Source: Coniella vitis
Lineage: Eukaryota; Ascomycota; Sordariomycetes; Diaporthales; Schizoparmaceae
Length of the DNA stretch: 64,000 nt
Direction: 5' to 3'
Assembly: GCA_011317545.1 (NCBI GenBank)
Contig: WUJK01000013.1
Span: 124,001-188,000, forward strand
Of the stretch, positions 12,869 through 23,944 are shown piece after piece. The notes beneath the pieces were generated by a model that did no database searches, was not told the DNA's origin, and worked only from the letters and a program-made list of their open reading frames with translations. A program made the translations under genes and the position numbers. The first letter of the stretch is position 1, and every line of letters starts with the position of its first letter.

Positions 12869-13651
12869 CTAGAAATATTTCTGTGTCCTCATAAACTCCA
12901 TGCCCGCCGCGAAATGAAACAGCTTCGCCGCAACGATATACCTCTCCCGCTTCGAATACTCCTCCAACTTCGCATGCAAGCCTTCCAGCGGCACCACTAC
13001 CCGCTGGATATGCTCCCCATCATCCAGCCTCTGCGCAGGCATTTCCACCCCTTGGCCCTCGGGTAATTGCACCTCGACCATGACAAGCTGCATATTCGCA
13101 TTCGTCATGCCCGGGTCCGCCGCCTGCGCGGGACTGACGCTCAGCACTTTGGTGACTGCATACCCCGTCTCTTCCTTGAATTCGCGCCGCGCGGCTTCCT
13201 CGGCTGTTTCGTCAGCGTCAATCAGGCCGGCGGGCCATTCGACGGTCCACGAGTCGAGCGGGGGCCGGTATTGGATCACGAGCATGGTGGATGCGGGCTG
13301 TTGCTTTTGCTTGTCGGCTGGCGGGAGCAAGATGTTGCCCATGGCGACGGCGTCCACGCCTGCCTTGGAGGACCGCGTCTTGCGCACCGCGGATTCCCAG
13401 GTGCGTTGCTTGCCGGTTTGGTCGGTAAAGTTTATGCGCTTGAGCGTGACCCATTTGGATTCGCTGATGGGCAGGTCTTCGATGGAGGTTATGACGGGTT
13501 CTTGGACGGGGTTGGTCATTGCGAAGGCGCGGCGGGGGATGTGCACGTGGAAGGCGGAGGGAGGGCCGAGGAGGGTCGGTTGTCGCGAGGCTCGTTGGGC
13601 GAAGCGCGTTGCACAGGTGGATAGGGTGCGGGAGGTAAGAGGCGACTGCAT
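12869..13651 (-). CDS. YSA1: Nudix hydrolase, ADP-ribose pyrophosphatase (YSA1/NUDT5-like), 260 aa
   Basis: A single-exon gene. The Nudix box is complete: G142, E148, R156-E157, then F-K-E160-E161-T-G163, matching GX5EX7REUXEEXGU, with the metal-binding glutamates present. Around it are WPAGLIDADE and a C-terminal KLFHFAAGMEFMRTQKYF typical of the ADP-ribose pyrophosphatase branch, which hydrolyses ADP-ribose to AMP and ribose 5-phosphate. The first 44 residues are Arg/Ser/Ala-rich and lack acids (ending HVHIPRRAF), resembling a mitochondrial presequence. Met45 (MTNPVQEPV) is a plausible second start giving a shorter, cytosolic protein similar in length to yeast Ysa1. The longest frame is annotated because it is uninterrupted. 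Substrate could also be another NDP-sugar. Confidence 0.88.
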   Translation of the reverse strand: MQSPLTSRTLSTCATRFAQRASRQPTLLGPPSAFHVHIPRRAFAMTNPVQEPVITSIEDLPISESKWVTLKRINFTDQTGKQRTWESAVRKTRSSKAGVDAVAMGNILLPPADKQKQQPASTMLVIQYRPPLDSWTVEWPAGLIDADETAEEAARREFKEETGYAVTKVLSVSPAQAADPGMTNANMQLVMVEVQLPEGQGVEMPAQRLDDGEHIQRVVVPLEGLHAKLEEYSKRERYIVAAKLFHFAAGMEFMRTQKYF

Positions 13652-14307
13652 GTAGGAAGACGAAGAGTAAGATTGCCAATTGTGTGAATGGGACGGCGGC
13701 TTGGAATTGGGTGGCCGTCCTGTCTGTTTGTCGGGGTGTCTATCTGTCGGATTTGACTTCCAAGCAGAAAAAGGATTGCGCTACATAGACCTAGTACCAC
13801 AGCGTACAAGTGACGTCCATGACCGATAAACGGAACCCCACTAAAAGCAAAAGGAAGGTGGGGGGCCAGCTTCCTTCCAGGACGAAACTGGCACGTGGTG
13901 ACATCACTGTTACTTTTTGCATTTGCGGCTCTTTCGGGAGTCTTTTACCATCCCAATTATCCCGGACAATCACGGTTACACAGCAATTGATGCGGTTGCA
14001 AAAGGCAAAGCTACATTTTGTTGGTCAAAATCTCGCACATATATATATATAGTAGAGGTCGCTTTTATGATCGTAATGTTAGATATATGCATCAGCCCAA
14101 TCAGGACTCGACATTGTCCGGCTAATCCGAACGCCTGTTTTAAAAAGACTTGTATCTCTAAAAGCCCATTGGTATTTCAAAACAACAAAACAAATGTTTA
14201 TCCCCTTGTAAAGTCCTCATAACATGCATCATCAAGATTAAAAATTTTGGGTGGTCTTTCATCGTCCTCCTTTTTTTCTTCTTTGCTCTTGTCCTGCCAA
14301 TGTTTGT
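13652..14307. other. Intergenic, Nudix promoter side
   Basis: About 650 bases between the Nudix start and the mannitol dehydrogenase stop, both on the minus strand. It includes a (TA)n tract near 14040-14052. No gene is seen. Confidence 0.5.
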
Positions 14308-15194
14308 TTACCGGCAGGTGTAACCACCGTCAATGACCAGGTCGGCACCGGTTGTGTAGGTGCTGGCATCGGAAACGAGGTAGACGTAGGCGCCCTTGAG
14401 CTCCTTAGCCAGACCGTCGCGGCCCATGGGGATCATGCTGTGCCACAGCTTCTGGGTGTCGGCATCAATGAAGTCGCTCAGACCAGTGTCGATGTAGCCG
14501 GGCGAGATGGAGTTGACACGGGCAAAGTCGCGCCACTCGTTGGCCAGCGAGCGTGCCATGTGGATGCAGCCAGCCTTGGCGACGTTGTACGAGGTCTGCT
14601 CCTGGGGGAAGTTGGCAATGTGGCCCGACATGGATGCGGTGATGACGAGCGAGCCGTGGCCCTGCTTCTTGAAAACGGCGCCGACGGCCTTGGCGCAGTA
14701 GGCAGTTCCGTTCAGGTCGGTGTTAATGACACGGTCCCACTCCTCGGCAGAGCCGTCGATAACACCGCTGTTGGCGGTGGCACCCGCACTATAGTTGTTT
14801 GGTGGTTAGCATTCGCTGTTCATGTTGTAATAAAGAATGAAAGAGTATAGAGAGGGACAGGGACAAAGACATACTTAGCAATGAAGGCGTCAATCTTGCC
14901 AAAGTCCTTGAGGACGGACTGAACGAGCTCCTCGCACTGCGCGTACTCGCCGACGTTGCACTTGTAGGCCTTGGCCTTGATGCCGTATTCCTTCTGCAGC
15001 TCCTCGACGTTCTTGTCGGCGCCCTCCTTGCGGCTGGCGTAGGTAATGGCGACATCAGCACCCATCTCGGCGCAGCCACGGGCGGCCTCGATACCCATGC
15101 CCTTGGGCCCAGAGGCACCCGTCACAACGACGACCTTGCCCTTGAGGCTGAAGAGGTCCTTGAGGTGGGAGGCAGAAGCGGCTTGCTGAGGCAT
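14308..15194 (-). CDS. NADP-dependent mannitol dehydrogenase, SDR family (266 aa)
   Basis: Two exons, 15194-14875 and 14788-14308, are joined across an 86-base intron (GTATGT donor, GCTAACC branch site). The junction reads FIA-N-AGATANSG, completing the NAG element of the short-chain dehydrogenase fold. Motifs: TGASGPKGMG at 25-34 (NADP-binding Gly-rich loop), Ser159, then Tyr174 and Lys178 in YNVAK (catalytic), and a C-terminal GADLVIDGGYTCR. Length and motifs match fungal NADP-mannitol dehydrogenases (the same family as the mould allergens Cla h 8 and Alt a 8), which interconvert fructose and mannitol with NADPH in the cytosol. A related sorbose or arabinitol reductase role is possible. The long, pyrimidine-rich leader upstream of the start (about 15195-15360) suggests strong transcription. 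Confidence 0.9.
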
Positions 15195-18100
15195 CTTGAC
15201 TGGGCTGTGTGTGGTCGAAAAGGGATGGGAAGGGATGGACGTGACTGTCGTAAAGACTGGAGCTGGAGCTGGAGAGAAGTGATGGTTGTTGATGAAGAAG
15301 AATGGGAGAAGCCGAAGAGAAGAAGTGAGTAAGGAGGTACGACGGCAAGCTATATACCTGCCCGTCATGCGCGGAATTGTTGTGGCAGACATGGCTGGTC
15401 TCTTCCTCCTGTACCAGCTCAACAGCACCTTGCCATGCATAGTAGTCGTGGTTCTGCACGTTGTCTCCTCCTTTCCCCGTCCAGCCCGTCCCACCAGGGC
15501 CTCCGCAGGTCTATAACCTTGGAATCTCCCGGACCGACTGCAGACACGCTTGCAGGAGGGGGCTCACTGTGCCGGCTAGTGGCTTGGAGTCTCTGGATGG
15601 GGCCAGCTCGAGGGGTGGGGCCCGCGGGCTGCTTGCACGGTGACATCATCGACACTCTGCTATTCAGGCATGACAAGGAGACATAACCACCTGGGCATGT
15701 AAAAGTCTCGTTCCGTGTGGTGCTAAGGATGTCGCACCGCCCAAACCGCATCTTGCGCAGAATTGATTTGGCATCATTGAACTTATGGGAAACCCATGCG
15801 CGCGAGGGTTAGATAAGCCCTGCTCGTTTACTACGTACTAAATGGGCGTGCAGTTCTTGTAGCCCAATTGGCGGGAGGGCTTGGTGAAGCTCTGCTGGTA
15901 CCGTTCAGGTGGTACAGCAGCCCAGCCAATCAAGACCCAAAAGCTTGTTTGGGGGGAAGAGATGGAGAGGTGAGCACCAGGGGCAGCTTTCCCCGCCGGC
16001 CAATGCCTTGCTGCTTCCAAGGTTATTCTTGAATATTGCCCTCGCTGTGCCTTGAGTGCCTGACTGCGCAGCTGCCATTTCACTGACTATGTATGCATCC
16101 TATGTGCTCGATATTGGGCATGGTGAATTGGATACGCACCAGAAGGGCAGCCACACAGGCGTCCTGCAAGGAGTCATCGTCGCTGCTACTCCACGCTCGG
16201 ACTGCTCTGTCCTGAAGCTGGGCTCAAATCCGCTCACCAACGCCGCTGCTTGCCTCTCGCTCATCTCGATGGCTCGTGGTGTTTTTCAAATTCCATCCTA
16301 CAATGAAATCCGTCAGAAAACAAGCACACACAGTACGCGCGCTTGCTATAGCATTCGTCTCACGTGCAGTGGAGAATGCTCGATGAACATTCGGACTGGC
16401 CAGCGGCCGCTATGGAGCCGCAATGACGTTGCACCCCTATGCCAGGGCAAATGATATCACAGCCCTCAGTTCTAGGCCTCCTTGTTCGCTGCAGAGAGCC
16501 GCCGTGGGAGATGGAATTTGAGCGCGCATAATCGCGCTTGTGGATAAGTAGTTTGAACATGAACGATGACCGAGTTGCTTGAACAGTCCCTGAAAGGAAC
16601 TCACCCAAGAAGAAGAAGAATAACACCCACAAACTGACACCTGGGCTTGAGAAGGCCTGGAATGATGTTCACACTGACTGGGTGTGCTGGTTCAGCTCTC
16701 AGTGCAGAGAAATATCGACCGCGACAGAAAAATGGTACCAATCGAGCCTCGGGGGACTGTTCTGGTAGAACAACTACTAAAATGGCCTGTTGTTTTTCAA
16801 GGACAACGCAGTAGGCACTAGTGACTTGTCAAAGGGCAGACGTGAATGCTCGATGCCACCGATCGTGATCATGGACCGCCTGACTCGATTCGTGAGTACT
16901 ATGGTACATGTGGCATGCACAACGGAACTGGTCCGAACCCTAACCCTCTTCATATCTCAGACAACTTGTCTTGGACGAGCCAGATGTCCCATCAACCCTA
17001 CAGCTTATATCATTACTGGGCTGCGCCGATTCCAGTGATATATATGATGATCTCGCATTTTTCTGAAACGTGCTTCTCGACATCATCACCGTCAGCTGGC
17101 TGTGCCTGTCTCTTGGAGCTTAGGTTACTTGATTCTTCACGTATCATGAGGATCAAATTGTTTGAATTCGAGTTCTTCCAGCTGCGTAAGGCCCCTATGA
17201 ATCTGAAAACAATTTACCATTCATAAGAGTGCTACCTAGGACAACATCACCAAAAGATGGTGCTTCGTCAAGAGTAGCTAAAGGGTATCTCGCGGTGAGG
17301 GATCCGAGACAACTGAATGGCCAAGAAGTCGCCTCTCCGTTCCCGCAAAGCAAAGGCGAGAACCGGCACAGATCTGCCGGGCCACGGCTGCTAACAGCAC
17401 ACAGAAACCACACAACAGGACACGACACACGGACCATGGGATCACAGCGTGGGCAATGAAAGCCAAAGGTTTCACAAGTTCATGGGCGCAGCCAGTGAGT
17501 AGGCCAGACAGGCCAGACGGCTCATCAGTCATGATCGGCGCCACTTGCACTGCACGCACACAAGAGGTAGAGCTTGTTACTCGATTGGGCAGCCGGGATC
17601 ATGTTGCTCAAGGCAGACAGTTGTCCTATCGGAGCACCAGCCAGCTTTTCGCGGGTTGGCGCGCAGCAGCAGCAGCAGCAGCAGCAGCAGCCACAACGCC
17701 CCCCTGATTCTGGCTTTGACTATGTATTGTGCTGCTTGGCAGCCAGACAAATGGCCGAGCTAGCTGGCTGGCTGTTGGGCTGGCTGGCTGGAAAGGCACG
17801 GACGGGGCAAGTCTGGCTGCGCCCCAAAGGAGAAGGAGTGCAGGCCTCTCAAGGCCCAAGGGAGCGGGCGTGGCCCTTGCTGCACCCTTGCCCCAGACTG
17901 GTCTAAATCCAAGCGGCCAAGCCTGGGGCAGCGCGTCGTTTGGGTCATTTCTGGTCCCTCGAGCCTTCCGTTTCAGATCTTCAACGCAGCACAAAGCACA
18001 TTACTGGCACAATTGCTCATTTCTGTCCACCTGGGAGCCTGACATCACCATCCGAGTAAAGCGGCCAAAAGCAGGTCTTGATCCAGCCCACTACGACACC

Positions 18101-18196
18101 ATCACAGCCCGGCCACCATCAAGAGCCGCCGCCGCCGTCCGTTGCCTCGCCCTCCTCCCTTCGTCAAGATTGCGGTCGCACGCTCTCGCTGCAACT
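15195..18196. other. 3 kb intergenic region between divergent genes
   Basis: Upstream DNA of the mannitol dehydrogenase (minus) and the 18197 membrane protein (plus). ORFs here are short and show no domain. A (CAG)9 tract lies at 17664. A short CCCTAACCCT at about 16940 is too brief to be a telomeric array. Confidence 0.45.
17664..17690. repeat. (CAG)9 trinucleotide repeat
   Basis: Nine perfect CAG units in non-coding DNA about 500 bases upstream of the 18197 gene. Confidence 0.9.
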
Positions 18197-18673
18197 ATGA
18201 GTTTCCAGAGAGAGCCGGTCTTCCCCATCATACCTCAGCCCATGGCGCTGGCGGCAGACGCGCTGCTGTCGGGCACGTCGAGAAGATCGCCCGTGCCCGT
18301 GAACATGGCTGACAGCACCAAGTCAAGGCGACAGTCGCGCAGCGCTCTGTTCAACGAAGACATCTTCTCGCGCCTTTTGAGTGGCCCGCTGCTCATTGTG
18401 CACTTCGCCATGTACTGCGCCGTGCCAGTCTACTACCTCGTTCACTGGTCGCCCTTCAGCTACTTCGACTCGGGCGCCTTCAACCAAGTTATGCGATGGG
18501 CGCTGCTCTGCCTCACACAGTACCTGACTGCCATCCTCATGGTTTCCTGGAATGGCCGCCACAACATTCGTCGAGAGGTCGTGGCCGGCTGCGTGATAAG
18601 TACCGCCGTCTTGCTGCTGGCAGGACTCAAAAGCTTGGCTGAACAGGCCGCACTCGACAAGGGGCAGGGTTGA
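18197..18673 (+). CDS. Small membrane protein with three predicted TM segments (158 aa)
   Basis: The open frame extends further upstream, but the ATG at 18197 is chosen because the upstream part is low-complexity promoter-like sequence and CDS-like composition starts here. The first 50 residues are soluble and basic (KSRRQSRS). Hydrophobic stretches follow at about 62-80 (LLIVHFAMYCAVPVYYLVH), 97-116 (MRWALLCLTQYLTAILMVSW) and 125-147 (VAGCVISTAVLLLAGL). A basic loop (WNGRHNIRRE) separates the last two. I do not recognise the family. It probably sits in an internal membrane. Translation from an upstream in-frame Met cannot be excluded. Confidence 0.65.
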   Translation: MSFQREPVFPIIPQPMALAADALLSGTSRRSPVPVNMADSTKSRRQSRSALFNEDIFSRLLSGPLLIVHFAMYCAVPVYYLVHWSPFSYFDSGAFNQVMRWALLCLTQYLTAILMVSWNGRHNIRREVVAGCVISTAVLLLAGLKSLAEQAALDKGQG

Positions 18674-19021
18674 GGGCTTCACCATCCGTCGGCCTGCGCA
18701 TGTTGCCTCTGTCTCTGTGCCGGCTTATCTTTCCAACTTCATCATCACATGTCGATATTGAATGCTGGGTATCATGGTTGATGGGGCAGGTGGCCAAACT
18801 CGCATTCGCAAGGGTCCAGGCCGCGTTTCCACCCTACTATATACCCATCCCTGTGCGCTTGGCGGGTCTATAGTGGGGGGGGGGAGGCTCGATCCAGCAA
18901 GGAAATGGAGACGGGGAAAGGGAAACGAGCAGAATACGATTGGCTGGGAGGGTATGTGAATGAGTATCCTACCGTCCTACAAAACTTATAATTCTATGAA
19001 CCCTTCATCTCGATTTTGAGT
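18674..19021. other. Convergent intergenic region
   Basis: Short 3' region between the membrane-protein gene (plus) and the gentisate dioxygenase (minus). It contains a G10 run near 18877. Nothing else is seen. Confidence 0.5.
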
Positions 19022-20196
19022 TCATTCAGATACCAGTGTCTCAACGTCTGTGTCCGCCGTCCGGTAGAATCCAAGCCCTGTCAGCATGGGCTTGTCGTCG
19101 AACCGGTACAAGTATACAGCTTCGTCGCCCGCTTCACCGTGAGCAAAGTGCTGGAATGGATACCACGAGGGAATGCAGAACGTGTCACCCTGTTCCCACT
19201 GGTACTCCCTGTTCCCAATCGTCGTGTGTCCTGCACCCGCTATCACATGGTAGACGGACGACGCTGTCTCCTGGAACCGAGGTGTAGCCTTCCCAGCGTC
19301 CACTCGAGTTGCTGAGCCCCCAAGAACCTTGCTCACTACCGTTGGTGCAGCGTCAGCAAACCCACTCTAGATCCACCAAATGCCACGAACGCGTAGTGGC
19401 GCGACGTGTAATTGCAAGCTGATAAACTCACCTTCGCGTCCATCTGCCTTCAGGTACCGCAATTCGGCCGAATCTCCGTCGAGCTCATCCAGTGCAGCCT
19501 TCATTCGACCCCAAGGAAACACCAACGGCGAAGTAGATGTATCCACGTCTTCAGCTGGGTAGCGAGGCGATGAGAACTGCTCCACGAAGTGTATGGGGAA
19601 GTGTTGGAAGTTTGGCAGATCCAGGCCATCCAGCCATATCATTGGCCCAGAACCGTCCTTGCCGTGGTCGTGCCAGTTCATGGTCGGCGTCAAGATGACA
19701 TCCCCTCGTTGCATCCGAATGCGGCGGCCATGCACAGCGGTGAATCCTCCTTGGCCCTCGATGATGAACCTCATTGCAAATGCGACATGTCTGTGGGCTT
19801 TGGCCGTCTCATTGGGCATGACAAGCTGCAGCCCTGCATACAGGGTATCTGTTGTGAACGGTGCGTCTGCCTTCCGCTGTTAGGTCACCTCACGATTTCT
19901 CGTCTACTCGTTTCGATACACACAAAGCAAGTATGCTGCCTGCCTCTTGACGGGTTGATCAGCATCAGGACTCTTCGCTCAGCCTGATGTTCCGGGACCA
20001 GTTCGCCAGCCTCAAGCAGGTTGGGCCGTATGTCGGCATATCGCCACAAGAAGGGCGTGCATTTGGGGTTGGGCAGCGGAGGGTTCAGCCTTGCCATTTG
20101 CAACCAGAGAGGCTTGGTATGTGCAGCCTCGGCCCGTTGCAGCATAAGCTCGGTCGCATCTTGGACACTAGTTTCCGTCTGTGTAGTCGTCGCCAT
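19022..20196 (-). CDS. Gentisate 1,2-dioxygenase, bicupin (341 aa)
   Basis: Three exons, 20196-19924, 19870-19432 and 19335-19022, total 1026 bases in frame. The enzyme opens the gentisate ring between C1 and C2 to give maleylpyruvate, using Fe(II) and O2. Diagnostic blocks: PLPNPKCTPFLWRYADIRP and AERRVLMLINPS in the N-terminal part; the first cupin with H117-R-H119 (AHRH), FIIEGQGGFTAVHG and RGDVILTPTMNWHDHG, whose His158/His160 supply the remaining metal ligand; and a degenerate second cupin (YQWEQGDTFCIPSWYPFQHFA). Length matches the family (about 340-380). Intron 2 (GTGAGT, 96 bases) is clear. Intron 1 (53 bases, GTGTGT donor) is the least certain junction, since a GTATCG donor with the next AG also keeps frame. 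An upstream in-frame Met at 20325 would add 43 residues. It is divergent from the Zn2Cys6 gene, sharing a 452-base promoter. Confidence 0.92.
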
Positions 20197-20648
20197 TCTG
20201 ATGTCTGAAGGCGTCACTGGGCCCGATGCGGCGACGAGCCTGTTTCTGTTTGCGAAGGGAGCACGTTGGTTCACATAAGAGATCGAGGGCAAGACCGACC
20301 GGTGCCAGAACGAACTGCGAGTCAATTCTTACATACATAATCTTGAATGACCATCCCAACCAACACCGCAGAGTATGCAAGACTGTCCGCACGGATTTAG
20401 TCTAAAGTCCCCGGCATCGCAGCAACGGACCCTGCAGGAGCCGACGGCGATGCAGCGACGCGCATATCCAAATGACGTGCGGGGAGATAGTTCCTCGACG
20501 TCGTTTTACACTTGAGCAGCATGGAATCCCCCCATTCTACCTGCCTAACTCAACCGCGAGCGCGACCTATGCAGCCCCTGGTTTTGGTTTCGCATTTGTT
20601 GAGTTTCCTAGATCCGCGCAGATCAGCCCATAACCGACTTGATGGACC
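20197..20648. promoter_or_regulatory. Divergent promoter of gentisate dioxygenase and its presumed regulator
   Basis: 452 bases separate the two start codons. The region contains an inverted CGG triplet pair, CGG at 20426-20428 and CCG at 20441-20443, spaced by 12 bases with a palindromic CTGCAG centre, the form bound by many dimeric Zn2Cys6 proteins. A second CGG-N12-CCG lies upstream of the FAD monooxygenase. Binding is inferred. Confidence 0.5.
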
Positions 20649-23038
20649 ATGGCCGACTCTGTCCGGGTCTCGTTCCCGACCAGCAGCGAGGATGAGCCAG
20701 AGCCAGGGCCATTCGAGGATCCTGTGCCTACCACACCGGCCCCTACCACTGCTGGGGAGACACCGCATAGACCGCAGAAACGCCGCAGGATACCTGTGGC
20801 TTGCGGCGCATGCAGGAGCAAGAAGTCGCGCGTAAGGCTTGAATGAATCTGTGGGCTGTCGTTATCGGCCAAGACGAGCTGATTCGCTTGGAAGATAGGC
20901 AGTGATGTCTGTTTGTATCAGTTGAGGATTTTTGGGAAAGCTGACGGACTGTATCCCTCTTTTTAGTGTGATGGGTATCGGCCGAAATGCTCTAGTTGCC
21001 AGGCGCAGAATATTGAATGCGTCTATCTGTCTCCTCCAATTTCTGCCACAACACCAGTTCCGAGAGCGTGAGTTGGATTGCTTGGGAGCGAGCGAGCCAT
21101 ATATGTGATCTGCAGTGGGGTACTGATTTCTTGGCTTTTGTTAGATTCCTGCAATTGGTAGAGACGCGCCTCTCTCAACTTGAGAGCGACGTGCGCTTTC
21201 TCAAGGACGGAAAGGGACGAACCGGAAGCGTGGCGAGTGATTCCATCATGACTGACCGGAGAGCCAGTCTCTCCACATACCACTCAGCGATGACCGTACC
21301 AGAAATGGACTCGGAAGATTATGGAGAGCCACCAGATGCCACGGATGGGATGGGAGCCATGGAGTTTGCCAAGAGGGAGGCTTCTGGATATTATGGTATG
21401 CATTCAGGAATACAGGGCCAAAGAGCAGCGCAATGTGCTGATGCAGGGCTTTGTTCCAGGGCCTTCTTCGAACATCGCATTCACTCGAAACATCCGACGA
21501 GCTGTATCGGCCCTCTTGGCACGGCCAACTGCTCGCCAATACAACCGCGACGCAAAGGTCCAGCGCCACCTGCCGCATCGGCCCTCTCTGGACGTCTCTC
21601 GGCCCTCTACTCCTCTGCTGAGACCTGCACATTCGATGGTGGGAGAGAATACTCTAAGGTCTACTGAAGGCCACCTAGACTACCTCCGCTTTCCGCCCGA
21701 TCATGAAATGGATGCTCTGGTCAAGCACTTTTTTGTCGACACTGGGGCTCTGTTCCCGTTCGTACACGGCCCTGGCTTTGTGGAGGAATATGAGCGGGTC
21801 AAAGAAAACCAGTTCAAAACCTTTAGACGGCCATGGCTCGGCCTATTGAATGCGATCCTTACCATGGCGACGGTAACTTCTGCAAGCGCCAGCATAACGG
21901 CTACCGACCGCACAGCGCGGGCCGAAGTCTTCTATCTGCGGGCCAAGGCCCTTTGTTTGGATCAAATGCTGCACAATGCAAGCTTGGAAACTGGTGGGTT
22001 TCTGTTCTTGCCAGGCGTGGTTTGCTTTTTGCTAGCGTTGAGCGCCGCTAATGATAGATGATGTTTATTCCATGGACTTGCAGTCCAAACTATGCTTCTC
22101 ATGAGCCAATATCTGCAAGGTACACACCGCTCGACGACAACTTGGAGCATACACGGCCTGGCCGTCAAGGCAGCCTTCCAATTAGGCTTACACTCGACGT
22201 ATTATTCGTCGAATTTCTCACCACTGGAGCAAGAAATGCGGCTTAGGACTTGGTATGGCTGCATCGTGCTTGATCGGTATGTACTTACTTGCACCGTTAC
22301 TTTGACGACAAGAGGCAGGGTATACAGTTGTTAGGCTGACAGTAGCACGATAGAACGCTCAGTATGACTTTCGGTCGTCCTCCTGCTATCCCCGAATCAT
22401 ACATTAGGACGCCACTGCCAAAGGTGCCTGAGAAGACGGCGGCCCTGTTGAAGATGGATACTCTCATGCTTAGTACAGAGTTTTTTGTATATACCATGTT
22501 GGTCTACTCCTCGACAATACGCTCGATTAGAACTACACTAATCACGGTCCTGGTGCGTCAGAACGCTCTATAAAATAATGTGGACCGTAATCGACGTGCT
22601 CTACGAATGCAACATCACATACCCCGAGGGCGGCGTCCTCCCCGTCGCCTCGTGCATCCTTCAAATCGAACACCAACTCCTCGAATGGCAAGCCACCCTC
22701 GGCCCCTTGTCGAGCCTCATTACCCCCGCCGAACTGCGAGACGACGCCGCCTTTTCCGTGGAGAAGCGCTTCCGCGTGATCCTCACGCTGCGCTATCACA
22801 ATGTGCGCATCCTGGCGCACCGACGCATGCTGGACTTGTACCTCGCGAGCATCGAGCGGGGCGCAACGAGCTATGACGCCGAGGACTCCATGCTGAGGCA
22901 GGTTGGGCAGAGGAGTAAAGGGATTTGCTTCCAGAGTGCGTCCGAGCTGATTGGGATTGTGGGTGTGCTTACGCATGCGGGCGAGCCCACAAGGGGATTG
23001 CTGGGGGCGTGGTGGTTTACTCTCTATTACAGTGAGTC

Positions 23039-23097
<59 letters not shown>

Positions 23098-23803
23098 GGT
23101 TCGCAACAAGATAGCAAAGCACCGCGTGGAAGAAACGTCTCAAACTAACAGCTTGCTGTGATTAGCATTCAACGCCACACTAACAATCGTCGCACTGATG
23201 CTCTGCAGCTATTCCAACGGCCCGGAGCAACCGCCCACTTCGTACGAGGCAACGGAGGTTTCGGAGGATGCGCTGCGCGAGGTTCTTGCGGTGGGGCTGG
23301 GGTGTCTCCCTTTGATTGATAATGGGAACAAGATGGTGGAAAAGTGTGCCAAGTTTGCGGCTACGTTGCATCAGTGTTTGCAGTTGTTGGGTGAGTTTCT
23401 CTTGTTTCTTTTTTTCCTTCTTTTCTTTTCTTTTTATTGTGTGCCTTTATCGAGTCAAGAGTAGCTGCCAGAGGATTGATCGGAAAGTGCGGATATCATC
23501 ATTCTAGCGATATGTCACGTAACTGACGCAAATGTCTTTCAAGGCGACCACACAGATGGCGTTGACCAATTTCGGCGCAATGGCGAAAGGGGCACGCGCT
23601 TGGTGGACACGCCGCGGGTGAGCCAACCTCAGCAGCCGTATGGTGGCGGCGGCGGCGGTATAGCACACTCACACTCGTATGCGCCGATCCCGATTGACGT
23701 GAGCCATTTTGATCTTGGGGCGTTGGGGTGGGAAAATGATTCGCTCGCGTCGTTGTGGAATGGGATGGCGGGGGATCATCCTGAGACGGACCTGTTTTGC
23801 TAG
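20649..23803 (+). CDS. Zn2Cys6 transcription factor with fungal-specific TF domain (786 aa), likely cluster regulator
   Basis: Nine exons: 20649-20831, 20967-21067, 21145-21395, 21460-21993, 22084-22276, 22354-22497, 22562-23031, 23166-23390, 23544-23803; 2361 coding bases. The binuclear zinc cluster is split by intron 1 and has all six cysteines: C52, C55, C62, C69, C72, C79. A basic patch (QKRRR) precedes it and a heptad-like linker (FLQLVETRLSQLESDVRFL) follows, suggesting dimerisation. Downstream are blocks typical of the Fungal_trans domain: LVKHFFVDTGALFPFVHGPGF, ETVQTMLLMSQYLQG, LAVKAAFQLGLHS, MRLRTWYGCIVLDR-TLSMTFGRP. The tail has a Gly run. It lies between and next to the gentisate genes (452 bases from the dioxygenase, 141 bases tail-to-tail from the monooxygenase), so it probably activates them. 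The weakest splice call is the GTTGGT donor at 22498. Intron 7 holds a long GTT repeat. Confidence 0.9.
23041..23098. repeat. (GTT)n, about 19 units, inside intron 7 of the regulator gene
   Basis: It begins nine bases after the GTGAG donor at 23032 and fills almost half of the 134-base intron. If the intron were retained, the frame would add a poly-Cys run and then stop. Confidence 0.95.
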
Positions 23804-23944
23804 CTAGAGCTCCGCATCTACGCTGCGATGTGGAGGTGCCTTGTTGTTGTTGAAAGAGAAGGACAGCAGTGAGTAGAATTATCCCAGGAGCTGTATCATA
23901 CATATCAAACACCAAATCACACCAGCCTTATACACCATTTCCCC

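Noticed and set aside
16936..16950. CCCTAACCCT, telomere-like
   Set aside because: Less than two full repeat units; another GGTTAGGG near 49137 is equally short. Neither is an interstitial telomere array.
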